Below are positions 25,997 through 33,953 of a DNA stretch of 39,639 bases, piece by piece. The DNA is from Thermoleophilia bacterium (GTDB lineage: Bacteria; Actinomycetota; Thermoleophilia; BMS3ABIN01). The translations under genes were made by a program, and so were the position numbers. The DNA is taken from the NCBI GenBank assembly GCA_014859345.1, contig JACUUL010000016.1, forward strand, positions 1 to 39,639, written 5' to 3'. Every line of letters starts with the position of its first letter. The stretch's first letter is position 1. A model generated the notes under the pieces. That model worked only from the letters and a program-made list of their open reading frames with translations, ran no database searches and had not been told where the DNA came from.

Positions 25997-26895
25997 TATT
26001 CGCTCTCCCGGTAGCGGTACAGTACCGCGTCCGCGACCCAGTTAACGGCAAAGGTGATCAGAAAAAGGGTCAGCCCGATGGCGAACAGGGCGTAGTAGTG
26101 AGGGCTCTGGAAGACCGTCTCGCCCATCTCCTGGGCGATGGTGCCGGTGAGCGTGCGCACCGGGTGTAAAGCGGAATCCAGCGCCGTAGGCATCACAGCC
26201 GCGTTGCCGGTAACCATCAGCACCACCATGGTTTCGCCGATGGCGCGGCCTATTCCGAGCATCACCGCGGCGGAGATGCCGGACATGGCCGCAGGCACCA
26301 CCACCCGCCGCGTGGTCTGCCAGCCGGTGGCGCCCATGGCCAGCGAGCCCTCCCGGTAGGAGAGCGGCACGGCGTTTATGGCGTCTTCGGCTATGGAGAT
26401 GATGGTGGGCAACGCCATGAAAGCCAGCATGATGCCTCCGGTCAGCGCCGTCAGTCCCGTGTTCAGGCTGAACAGCTTCTGTATCCAGGGAGCCAGCAGG
26501 ATAAGGCCGATAAAGCCCAGAACCACCGAAGGAATGCCGGCCACGATCTCGATAATCGGCTTCAGGCTCTCCCTGAGCCACGCCGGCGCGACCTCGGCGA
26601 TGTATATGGCGGTGCCAATCCCTAGCGGCACGGCGATGACTACGGCGATCAACGTCACCAGAAGGGAACCCAGGATCAGCGGCAGGATGCCGAACACCGG
26701 CGGTGACGAGATGGGATACCAGTTTTGCCCCGTGAGGAAATCGATGGGGGAATAGTGGCCAAACAGTGAAAAGGCGTCCCGGAAGAGGAAGAGGAAGATC
26801 AGCGCCATGACGGCGATGGACGTGACGCCGCAGAGGAGGATGAGCTTGCCGATTAGCGCTTCCCGGAATTTCTGGAACTTGTTGACTTTTACCAT
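25996..26895 (-). CDS. pstC: phosphate ABC transporter permease PstC
   Basis: Membrane subunit of 299 residues with six transmembrane segments. [23 protein letters not shown] is the ATPase-contact loop and [19 protein letters not shown] is the PstC-specific block. FLTGQNWYP near residue 58 is also typical. Only a weak CAGGG precedes the ATG. It lies 88 bases after pstS. Confidence 0.95.
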   Translation of the reverse strand: MVKVNKFQKFREALIGKLILLCGVTSIAVMALIFLFLFRDAFSLFGHYSPIDFLTGQNWYPISSPPVFGILPLILGSLLVTLIAVVIAVPLGIGTAIYIAEVAPAWLRESLKPIIEIVAGIPSVVLGFIGLILLAPWIQKLFSLNTGLTALTGGIMLAFMALPTIISIAEDAINAVPLSYREGSLAMGATGWQTTRRVVVPAAMSGISAAVMLGIGRAIGETMVVLMVTGNAAVMPTALDSALHPVRTLTGTIAQEMGETVFQSPHYYALFAIGLTLFLITFAVNWVADAVLYRYRESE

Positions 26896-26983
26896 GGCGC
26901 CCTGGCGGGTTTCCCAACGGCCACGCTCATATGGCTTTCGCCGGCCCGATTCATCATCTGGATCATTTAAAAAATGCGTTCAG

Positions 26984-27844
26984 TTACTGGTTGAGCGGCA
27001 CGAACTCCAGCTCCTCCACTACCTTTTGGCCCTGGGGGCCCATTATCCACTCCAGGAAATCGAGCACCACCTGTGGCGAGTCCTGCTTGGAGTACACGAA
27101 CAGAGGCCTGGAGATGGGATAGCTTCCGTCCTGGACGCTGGCGACGTTCGGCTCAATTCCCGGTGAGGCCTCATCCTCTTTCACTTCAAGCGTCCTGACT
27201 CCGTCCGAGACGTAGCCGAGTCCCACGTAACCGATCGCCCGGGGATTATTGACAAGTTCATCGATGATCTGCTGGGAAGAGGGCAACAAAAGGGTCCGGG
27301 GTGCGAACTCCTCCTCATTTAGCACGTGCTCCTTGAAGAAGACATGGGTGCCCGAGTTGCTCTCGCGCGACAGCAGGACGATAGGGCCGGGCTCGCCCCC
27401 GACTTCCTGCCAGTCGGAGATCCTGCCGGTGAAAAGGCCGGCCAGTTCGTCAATGCTGAGCTCGGTCACACTGTTGCCGGGATGAACGATGACAGCAAGT
27501 CCATCCAGCGCCACCAGATTCTCGACAACCTCAACGCCTTTGGCCTCGGCTTCCGCCTTCTCCTCCTCCTTCATTTCCCGCGAGGAGTTGGCGATATCCG
27601 TGGTGCCGTTGATCATGGCGCTGATGCCGGTGCCGGAACCTCCGCCGGTGACGGCAATGCTTATCTGCGGGTTTTCTTTCATGTATTCCTCAGCCCACAT
27701 CTGGGAAAGGTTGACCATGGTGTCAGAGCCCTTGGCTTCAAACGAGTTTCTGCTGCCAGCGGTTTCGCCGCAACTGGCGGCAAGCACGGCCAGCGCGGCC
27801 GTCAGGGCCAGCGCCGCAAACCTTTTATATCGGGCATTCTTCAT
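26984..27844 (-). CDS. pstS: phosphate-binding lipoprotein PstS
   Basis: Extracellular phosphate receptor of the Pst importer. From the ATG at 27844 it has 286 residues, with a lipoprotein signal ending in LAASC. The phosphate-binding blocks are KGSDTMVNLSQMWAEEYM, VTGGGSGTGISAMINGTTDIA, SRESNSGTHVFFKEHVL and the PISRPLFVYS strand. AGGAG is nine bases before this ATG but only three before the upstream in-frame ATG at 27850. Expression is probably controlled by PhoP through the PHO box at 27917-27960. Confidence 0.95.
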   Translation of the reverse strand: MKNARYKRFAALALTAALAVLAASCGETAGSRNSFEAKGSDTMVNLSQMWAEEYMKENPQISIAVTGGGSGTGISAMINGTTDIANSSREMKEEEKAEAEAKGVEVVENLVALDGLAVIVHPGNSVTELSIDELAGLFTGRISDWQEVGGEPGPIVLLSRESNSGTHVFFKEHVLNEEEFAPRTLLLPSSQQIIDELVNNPRAIGYVGLGYVSDGVRTLEVKEDEASPGIEPNVASVQDGSYPISRPLFVYSKQDSPQVVLDFLEWIMGPQGQKVVEELEFVPLNQ

Positions 27845-27896
27845 TCTCATATGCTCCTATTTGGATTATCTGGATGCGCGATAAGCACGCGGGGAG

Positions 27897-27902
27897 ATTA
27901 TC
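27897..27902 (-). promoter_or_regulatory. -10 element of the pstS promoter
   Basis: GATAAT on the minus strand, preceded by TTCT, lies 14 bases downstream of the end of the PHO box, so the last repeat unit occupies the -35 region. This is the usual layout of a PhoP-activated promoter. Confidence 0.55.
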
Positions 27903-27916
27903 AGAAGCAGGAAGGC

Positions 27917-27960
27917 CGCAGGTTAATGGAAGGTGAACGTAATGTGAATAAAATGTGAAC
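27917..27960 (-). promoter_or_regulatory. PHO box: four 11-bp direct repeats upstream of pstS
   Basis: Read on the minus strand the units begin GTTCAC (27960), ATTCAC (27949), GTTCAC (27938) and ATTAAC (27927), spaced exactly 11 bases. Such 11-base direct repeats with a GTTCA core are the known PhoP-binding unit in actinobacteria. The three distal units match the core best and the promoter-proximal one is degenerate. Confidence 0.85.
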
Positions 27961-27980
27961 AGTCCTCCCCGCCGGGAAGG

Positions 27981-28376
27981 TCAACCTTCGGCGACCTTTA
28001 AAATCACCAGCCGCGCGCGGGGCCCGTCGAACTCGCAGAAGTACACCGCCTGCCAGGTGCCCAGCACCAGGCGGCCGCCCTTGACCAGGATGGTTTCCGA
28101 GCAGCCGACGAGGCTGGCTTTGATATGGGCCGCGGAGTTTCCCTCAAGGTGCGTGTAGTTGTCGGAGTGCGGAATGACCTTGTCCAGCTCCATGATGATA
28201 TCTGCGCGCACGGCGGGGTCGGCGCTCTCGTTGATGGTGACCGCGGCGGTGGTATGCGGCACATAAACGTGACAGAGGCCATTGCTGATACCGCTCTCGT
28301 CAACCACGGACTGCAAGTCAGATGTGATGTCAATAAGCTCGTTCCGCCTGTCTGAAATTACCTCAAGTTGTTTCAT
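27981..28376 (-). CDS. YjbQ/UPF0047 family protein
   Basis: A 131-residue single-domain protein with the conserved core GLCHVYVPHTTAAVTINES, LEGNSAAHIKASLVG and LVLGTWQAVYFCEFDGPR; the His residues that bind a metal are present. Members of this family can show weak thiamine-phosphate synthase activity, but the true role is unclear. The ATG at 28376 overlaps the PAP2 stop (ATGA); a GTG at 28388 would add four residues. It is the last gene of the set starting with the DUF62 gene. Confidence 0.9.
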   Translation of the reverse strand: MKQLEVISDRRNELIDITSDLQSVVDESGISNGLCHVYVPHTTAAVTINESADPAVRADIIMELDKVIPHSDNYTHLEGNSAAHIKASLVGCSETILVKGGRLVLGTWQAVYFCEFDGPRARLVILKVAEG

Positions 28377-28936
28377 GTTATCAGCCACAGTATGGCACCT
28401 CCCATGATCAGGCCTACCAGGGTGCCGGCCAGTACGTCAGACGGGTAATGAACTCCTACATATACGCGCGACCATGACATGGCCAGGGCCAATCCGAGGA
28501 ACAGCGGCCATAATCCCGGGTGAATGAAGGTCATGAAGATCGCGGCCGCGAATGACATGGCCGCGTGCGAGGAAGGAAAGGAGCGGCTGGACGGCACGCC
28601 CACCAGCGGCTTTAGTTCCTCACCGGCCGGCGCCGGCCTCCGGCGCCCGAGGGCTGCTTTGATGATGTAGTTGGCGAGAAGCGTCAGGTAAAGGAAGAGG
28701 GGCATGATAACGAAAATGCCCGGAGGGCTGTCTTCAACCAGCTGCCAGAAGGCCGCCGAAAGACCCAGCCAGAAGAGCCCGTAATTGCCGGTGACAGTGA
28801 AGGCGATCACTGCCAGCTCCAGGGGGCGGGGATGGACCCGGGTTCTCATCGCCCTAAAAACACGGGCGTCCAGGCCGCCTTTTTCGCCGTCTTTTCCGGG
28901 CCCGCCTTCCCCTACTACTTTCAGGTGCCGGTTCAT
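28373..28936 (-). CDS. PAP2-family membrane phosphatase
   Basis: A 187-residue protein with four or five membrane segments and the complete acid-phosphatase signature: KAALGRRRPAP, PSSHAAMSFA and SRVYVGVHYPSDVLAG. The likely substrate is a lipid pyrophosphate such as undecaprenyl pyrophosphate, or phosphatidic acid. Its ATG overlaps the DUF3343 stop by four bases, so it is coupled to its neighbours on both sides. Confidence 0.92.
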   Translation of the reverse strand: MNRHLKVVGEGGPGKDGEKGGLDARVFRAMRTRVHPRPLELAVIAFTVTGNYGLFWLGLSAAFWQLVEDSPPGIFVIMPLFLYLTLLANYIIKAALGRRRPAPAGEELKPLVGVPSSRSFPSSHAAMSFAAAIFMTFIHPGLWPLFLGLALAMSWSRVYVGVHYPSDVLAGTLVGLIMGGAILWLIT

Positions 28937-29202
28937 GTTCCAGCGGGCTCGTATTGCTGGAACCGGATCCCCTCGCCGGCAAGCAAAGACGTGATTTCTT
29001 CGCGGTCGCCGGGCTCCACGGCGATGGCCAGCCCGCAGAGCGTGTTCGCCGAATCGGGTGGGCGCGGCACCAGCTCGTTCCAGAAACCGCCTTCGATGAT
29101 CGCTTCTTCCGCCTGCATGGCGTCATGAGTCGTGTCGAACAAAAAAATTGCCAATCGGGCGGAGCTGTTTTCGGGAGAGGATCTGTCTGCGGCGGCGACC
29201 AT
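28933..29202 (-). CDS. DUF3343 protein (putative Se/S-carrier-like)
   Basis: An 89-residue protein whose core (IFLFDTTHDAMQAEEAIIEGG, LVPRPPDSANTLCGLAIAVEPGD) matches the DUF3343 pattern, with the single Cys of the NTLCGLAI motif kept. The family is thought to carry sulfur or selenium on that Cys, but this is not proven. It starts four bases after the DUF62 stop and is coupled to the PAP2 gene. The first 15 residues are extra to the domain. Confidence 0.8.
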   Translation of the reverse strand: MVAAADRSSPENSSARLAIFLFDTTHDAMQAEEAIIEGGFWNELVPRPPDSANTLCGLAIAVEPGDREEITSLLAGEGIRFQQYEPAGT

Positions 29203-29206
29203 GGCG

Positions 29207-30019
29207 TCAAGCGGTCCGGAAATGCATCTCGTTCCCTTCGCCGATCTGGAAGATGCGGCCGGCGTCGCCCTGGTTTACCGAGAATGCAATTTTACCGTAG
29301 GAATCCTCATATACCAGGATCTCCTCGGGAGCCACGTCGCCGAAAGTCTCGACATATGGCACCTTCCAGCCTTCATCGCCGTGCAGGACGCTCAGGAAAC
29401 CGCCCTGCTTCGCTCCAATTGACGCCAGGTCATCCGGGGTAAGGTTGAGCTGCACGTTTCCGAAGCGGTCCACATAGATCACTCTGGCAGTGATCCCGTC
29501 CTTGCTTCGCACGGGTTCCGGGAGTTGAGCCTGCTCCAGCTGATCGACCGGCAGCGGAGAGCCCAGCTGTTCAAATGACACCCCCCGGGTGATGTGCGCC
29601 GCCACCGGCGAGAACAGGTCGCGGCCCTCGAAGGTCTTGCAGACATGGGGCAGCGCGAAAGCGGTGCAGGCCAGCTCCACCGCCTCCTCGGCACCTCCCA
29701 GCCTGTTGGCGGCCAGCGACAGCAGGCCGTTATCGGGACCTACCAGAAAACGGCCCCGGGCTGTGCGGATAGCCACCGGCTTCCGCTGGCCGCCGACCCC
29801 CGGGTCGACAACGGCCAGGATGACGCTCTCGGGCATGTAGGGCAAGGTGTTGGCCAGGACCACGGCTCCCTGCAGAATGTGGTGACGCTGGATCTCGTGG
29901 GTGATGTCGATGATCTCGACCTCTGGAGCTATCTTCTTGATCACGCCGTGGCAGGTGCCCACGAAATCGTCGATATAGCCAAAGTCGCTCAGGAAGGTGA
30001 TGAACTTTCGTTCCGCCAT
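29207..30019 (-). CDS. SAM hydroxide adenosyltransferase (DUF62 / SAM hydrolase)
   Basis: A 270-residue protein that in characterised relatives splits S-adenosylmethionine with water into adenosine and methionine. Family blocks are FLSDFGYIDDFVGTCHGVI, ITHEIQRHHILQGA, VVDPGVGGQRKPVAI, GPDNGLLS, TFEGRDLFSPVAAHI, and the C-terminal VIYVDRFGNVQLNL with FSVNQGDAGRIFQI. The chloride-specific loop of fluorinases is not evident. GGGGGAG sits three bases before the ATG. It heads the DUF62-DUF3343-PAP2-YjbQ set. Confidence 0.92.
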   Translation of the reverse strand: MAERKFITFLSDFGYIDDFVGTCHGVIKKIAPEVEIIDITHEIQRHHILQGAVVLANTLPYMPESVILAVVDPGVGGQRKPVAIRTARGRFLVGPDNGLLSLAANRLGGAEEAVELACTAFALPHVCKTFEGRDLFSPVAAHITRGVSFEQLGSPLPVDQLEQAQLPEPVRSKDGITARVIYVDRFGNVQLNLTPDDLASIGAKQGGFLSVLHGDEGWKVPYVETFGDVAPEEILVYEDSYGKIAFSVNQGDAGRIFQIGEGNEMHFRTA

Positions 30020-30161
30020 TTACTCCCCCGCTCTGTAGGTATATCCGGCTGCAACCGACGGCCTCTGGTTCCGGACAGGGCTCTGATATTCTTTCCCATG
30101 GTGTAGAGATTCTAACAAAGAGACCGGTTGTGAGTGAAAAGGCAGCCGCGCCGGCTGCACC

Positions 30162-30956
30162 TCAGATTACTTCGAGAACCAGCTTTCCCAGAGCTATGCT
30201 TGCATTCAGGTCAAGCACAGGTTCCTTTCCGGCCAGGGCGGCTTCAGTCCAGAAGGCTCCTTCCTTCTTCATCAGGCCATCGCCTATCTCAAGGGCGCCG
30301 ATTACCGAGCCGGGTCTGATCCGGGCGGCGGTCGTTCCGGGAATGCTTAGCTTCACCGTGGAAGCGCCTGCGTTTATCCTGGCTTGGGCCGGCCGCTTGA
30401 GCCCGCCGCTGAAATCAAGCTCATAGGAGGCGGCGCCGCCGTTGAGTGTCATCTCCTTGAAATTGGCGTTGGCCAGGTTGCGGATAGTCAGGGCTACTGC
30501 TCCCGCGTCCACGTCCAGCTTCTCCATCTCAGCGGGATTAGGTCCGGAGAAGTCGAATGCCGCCTTGCCGGCTCCTTTTTTGAGAAGTAGCATGTTTATG
30601 GGCAGTCCCCCCAGATCCGCTACGGTGTCGCTGGCTCCGCTTTCGATGGCCAGTGAGTATGGTTTGTCCTTTCCCAGTGCGATATCCATGACCGGGATCC
30701 CGGCAAAGGGACTTTTCAGGGTGGCAAGACCCTGTTTTTGAGTAAGCCGGACCGTGCCGCCCTCACGGGTGACCTTGTAGGGCATGCCGCCGGTCGGGTC
30801 TTCGTAGATACCACTTACCCACCTGCCACCCGCTTCGCCCGGCCTGATCCGCAGGCGGCAGGCGCCCACGCCGATCTTCAGATGCGGAACAGGCTCCTCC
30901 GGGAAGTCGATCTCGATGGGCTTGGGTTCGCTGTTCTCGTTTCTTCCGGCTTCCAT
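30162..30956 (-). CDS. toast-rack/LiaF-like beta-helical protein
   Basis: A 264-residue soluble protein without signal peptide or membrane segment. It repeats short beta units (IGVGACRLRIRPGE, LDVDAGAVALTIRNLANANF, INAGASTVKLSIPG) in the manner of the DUF2154/DUF4097 toast-rack fold. That fold occurs in LiaF-like cell-envelope stress proteins, usually behind membrane helices, which are absent here. GGGAGG lies six bases before the ATG. It is divergent from the MMPL gene across a 198-base gap with a large imperfect palindrome. Function unknown. Confidence 0.7.
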   Translation of the reverse strand: MEAGRNENSEPKPIEIDFPEEPVPHLKIGVGACRLRIRPGEAGGRWVSGIYEDPTGGMPYKVTREGGTVRLTQKQGLATLKSPFAGIPVMDIALGKDKPYSLAIESGASDTVADLGGLPINMLLLKKGAGKAAFDFSGPNPAEMEKLDVDAGAVALTIRNLANANFKEMTLNGGAASYELDFSGGLKRPAQARINAGASTVKLSIPGTTAARIRPGSVIGALEIGDGLMKKEGAFWTEAALAGKEPVLDLNASIALGKLVLEVI

Positions 30957-31022
30957 GGCAGCCTCCCGAATGTTGTTAGTTCACTCGCCTTAATCGTATG
31001 TCTTTTTGTGTAAGCTTTTTAC

Positions 31023-31066
31023 CAGAGAGAAGGAAAATATAAACAAGTTTTTCCGATAGCTCTCTG
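31023..31066. promoter_or_regulatory. imperfect palindrome between toast-rack gene and MMPL gene
   Basis: CAGAGAG and GGAAAA on the left pair with TTTTCC and CTCTCTG on the right, with a short A/T-rich centre. The placement between divergent starts suggests an operator or a regulatory hairpin. Possible -10 elements TACAAT and GATAAT follow toward the MMPL gene. Confidence 0.35.
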
Positions 31067-31154
31067 ATTTGCATACAATGTATTAGATAATGCGGTTGCT
31101 TTCAGAAAAACCGGCAAAAGAAATGACGGTCTGCCTGACCAGCGGGGATACCGG

Positions 31155-33569
31155 GTGACCCGCTTGTCGCTAAAGCGGATAATCTCCACCGGAAGCCTGG
31201 CCCGCGCCTGCGCCCGCCGGCCCTGGAGGACCATTGCCGTCTGGACGCTCGTCTCCGGAATAGCCGTGGCGTCCGTGGCATTCCTGCTGGGAAGCGCCCT
31301 GACAGTCGAGTATGAATTCACCCGGGACCCGGAGTCCGAACGCGGCATCAGAATGCTGGAGGAGCGGTTGCGGGGACCCCGTGAATTCCAGGAACTTGTG
31401 GTGGTCTCATCGGAAACCATGACCGTCGACGACCCCCGTTACAGGCAGGAGCTCGACACGCTGGCGATGGCCATCTCCGGGCTGGGGCCGGAGGTGGTCG
31501 AGACAGGCACTTACTATTACCTGGAGCGCGACGAATCCCTGGTTTCCCCGGACAGGCATTCGACCATCCTGATGGTGGTGATGGCCGGCGATCAGGACGA
31601 CGCGGAAAAAAATGTGGGCCGGCTGGTGGAAGTCGTGGAGCAGGCCGGGGAAAACAGCGGCAATGGACTCATCATGCATGTCACCGGCTCCTCCAGCGTG
31701 AACGACGACTTTAACAAGGTGGCTGAAAGCGACCTCAGGCGGGCTGAGCTCATAGGCGTCCCCATCGCCTTGATAATTCTCATCGTCGTGTTTGGCACCC
31801 TGGTGGCGGCGGGGATGCCGCTGTCGCTGGCAGGTTTTTCCATCCTCGTGGCAGTCGGCATCACCGCCCTGGCCGGCCAGAGATTTACCATGAGCTTCTT
31901 CGTGGTCAACATGATCACGATGATGGGCCTGGCGGTCGGTATCGATTACTCCTTGTTTGTTGTCTCCCGCTACCGGGACGAACTGGCCCGGGGCCGGCAT
32001 TATCTGGATGCCATAGAGACTGCCGGAGCCACAGCCAGCCGCGCCGTCCTCTTCTCCGGCATGACTGTGATACTGGCCCTGATCGGCCTGATGATCGTGC
32101 CGCTGTCGATTTTTTACAGCCTGGCGGCAGGCGCCATGTCCGTGGTGGCAATATCGGTGCTGGCGTGCCTGACCCTGCTTCCGGCCGTGCTGGGGCTGCT
32201 TAAGGGACGGATCAACTCCCTTGGAATTCCGTTGTCGATAGGGCGCCGTGTGCCGGGCGCCAGGGCAGACAAATCCACGGCTGCCGCTCCAGGCCCGGGC
32301 GCACCCGCCAACCACGTTTCGCAAGCAGCCGGCAATTCCACTCCGGGCTGCCCGGCTTCCGCGATCCCGGGCGCTCCAGTTGCCGCCACCGCCATCACCG
32401 GCGAAGCGAGGGACCCGGGCAGCTCAACCTCCGGGGGCGCGAGGTCCGGCCGCAGCGGGGGCGGCCGCTTCTGGCAGTGGATCGCTGGCGCCGTAATGAA
32501 GCGGGCGCTCGTCAGCGCGCTTTTGGCAATAGCTCTGCTCCTGATCCCGGCCCTCTATTACTTTCAGATGGAGACGGGAGCCAGCGGTATCGAGACCCTG
32601 CCGGACAGCTTTAAATCCAAACAGGGTTTCCTGATGCTCAAGCGCGATTTCTCGGCTGGTCTGCTGGCTCCCGTGGAGGTGGTGGTAAACGGCGACGTGA
32701 ATTCCCCGGAGGTGAGACAGGCCATCACGAATCTGGAGAACGAGGTCAGGAGTGATGACGCCTTCACCGGCATGAGCCAGTTCCAGGCCAATGGCCCCGG
32801 CGACCTGGCGCTGGTGTCGTTGCCGGTAACAGCGCCCGAGACCAGTGAGAGCGCCACTGGCGCCGTGGAGCGCCTGCGGCAGGATTACGTGCCCAGAGCC
32901 TTTGCCGGCACTGACGCCGAAGTGCTGGTATCCGGTATGCCGGCCGTGAACCATGACTACTTCGAGCTGACCGACCGCTACCTGCCCTTCGTGTTCCTGT
33001 TCGTGCTGGGCCTGAGCTTTTTACTGCTTACGGCCGTCTTCCGTTCGCTGATCATGCCCCTCAAGGCCATCCTCATGAACCTGCTTTCGGTGGGGGCGGC
33101 CTACGGCCTCATAGTCATCGTCTTCCAGAAAGGAATAGGCGCCGGCTTGCTCGGCTTCCGGCAGGTGGAGGTGGTGGAAGCCTGGGTGCCGCTGCTCCTG
33201 TTTTCCGTGCTTTTCGGCCTGTCCATGGATTATCACGTTTTTCTGTTGAGCCGGATCCGCGAGCGCTATATGCAAACCGGCGACAATGCCGAGTCGGTGG
33301 CCTTCGGGCTGGCCTCAACCGGCAAGATCATAACCGGCGCCGCCCTGATCATGGTGGCTGTCTTCTCGGGATTTGCCAGCGGGGAGCTGGTGATGTTCCA
33401 GCAGATAGGCTTCGGCCTGGCGGTCGCCGTGTTTCTGGACGCCACCATCATCCGCTCGGTGCTGGTTCCGGCCACCATGAAGATGCTGGGCGACCGCAAC
33501 TGGTACCTCCCCGGATGGCTGCAATGGCTGCCGGATTTGCACGTGGAGGGGAAGGACGGTTCGGGCTGA
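31155..33569 (+). CDS. MMPL/RND-family membrane transporter
   Basis: An 804-residue transporter with two MMPL halves of about six transmembrane segments each and large extracellular loops. The proton-relay motifs are GIDYSLFVVSRYRDEL in the first half and GLSMDYHVFLLSRIRERY in the second. Between the halves, at about residues 372-434, lies a Gly/Ala/Ser/Pro-rich linker of low complexity, longer than usual. The GTG start has GGGGA upstream. Homologues move lipids, siderophores or hydrophobic compounds to the cell surface; the cargo is unknown here. Confidence 0.93.
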   Translation: MTRLSLKRIISTGSLARACARRPWRTIAVWTLVSGIAVASVAFLLGSALTVEYEFTRDPESERGIRMLEERLRGPREFQELVVVSSETMTVDDPRYRQELDTLAMAISGLGPEVVETGTYYYLERDESLVSPDRHSTILMVVMAGDQDDAEKNVGRLVEVVEQAGENSGNGLIMHVTGSSSVNDDFNKVAESDLRRAELIGVPIALIILIVVFGTLVAAGMPLSLAGFSILVAVGITALAGQRFTMSFFVVNMITMMGLAVGIDYSLFVVSRYRDELARGRHYLDAIETAGATASRAVLFSGMTVILALIGLMIVPLSIFYSLAAGAMSVVAISVLACLTLLPAVLGLLKGRINSLGIPLSIGRRVPGARADKSTAAAPGPGAPANHVSQAAGNSTPGCPASAIPGAPVAATAITGEARDPGSSTSGGARSGRSGGGRFWQWIAGAVMKRALVSALLAIALLLIPALYYFQMETGASGIETLPDSFKSKQGFLMLKRDFSAGLLAPVEVVVNGDVNSPEVRQAITNLENEVRSDDAFTGMSQFQANGPGDLALVSLPVTAPETSESATGAVERLRQDYVPRAFAGTDAEVLVSGMPAVNHDYFELTDRYLPFVFLFVLGLSFLLLTAVFRSLIMPLKAILMNLLSVGAAYGLIVIVFQKGIGAGLLGFRQVEVVEAWVPLLLFSVLFGLSMDYHVFLLSRIRERYMQTGDNAESVAFGLASTGKIITGAALIMVAVFSGFASGELVMFQQIGFGLAVAVFLDATIIRSVLVPATMKMLGDRNWYLPGWLQWLPDLHVEGKDGSG

Positions 33570-33739
33570 GGGGGATATCAGGGTTCTTTGCCCGGTTCCA
33601 CCCCTAAGGTCGGTGAGCAGGAATATCCGGAAAAGAACACGCGTCCAGAATAGCCGGCTGTTATTGAAGAGTAATTCGTGTTAGAAGCACGGGAGGGGAC
33701 GGACTCTTCTATTGCTTTGTGAGCGACTGAGAACGGTGA

Positions 33740-33933
33740 GCAAGTCTGTGCTTTTCAGTACGGTCTGACGTTATCATTGGCGCCCGGCAAGTAGGCAAAA
33801 CGACCCTCATCGAGCGCGTTCTTCCGGGACGGAAAACACTGTTTTATGAACCTGGACATTGAAGTCGATAAACAAAGACTGCTTGCCTCCCCAGGAGATG
33901 GTCAGAGCCCTGGGCGGCCCGGCCTCGCCATGA
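33740..33933 (+). pseudogene. remnant of an AAA (DUF4143-type) ATPase gene
   Basis: One frame encodes IIGARQVGKTTLIERVLPGR and then a stop; shifting by one base gives FMNLDIEVDKQRLLAS; a third frame then gives PQEMVRALGGP. Together these follow the start of the AAA_14/DUF4143 ATP-binding proteins (GARQVGKTTL, LDIE.D..RLLA). The rest is missing, and the remnant abuts the minus-strand MFS gene. It is a broken gene with at least two frameshifts. The 33570-33740 stretch shows no other feature. Confidence 0.75.
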
Positions 33934-33953
33934 AGAGGCTGCCTGGCCAGGTC

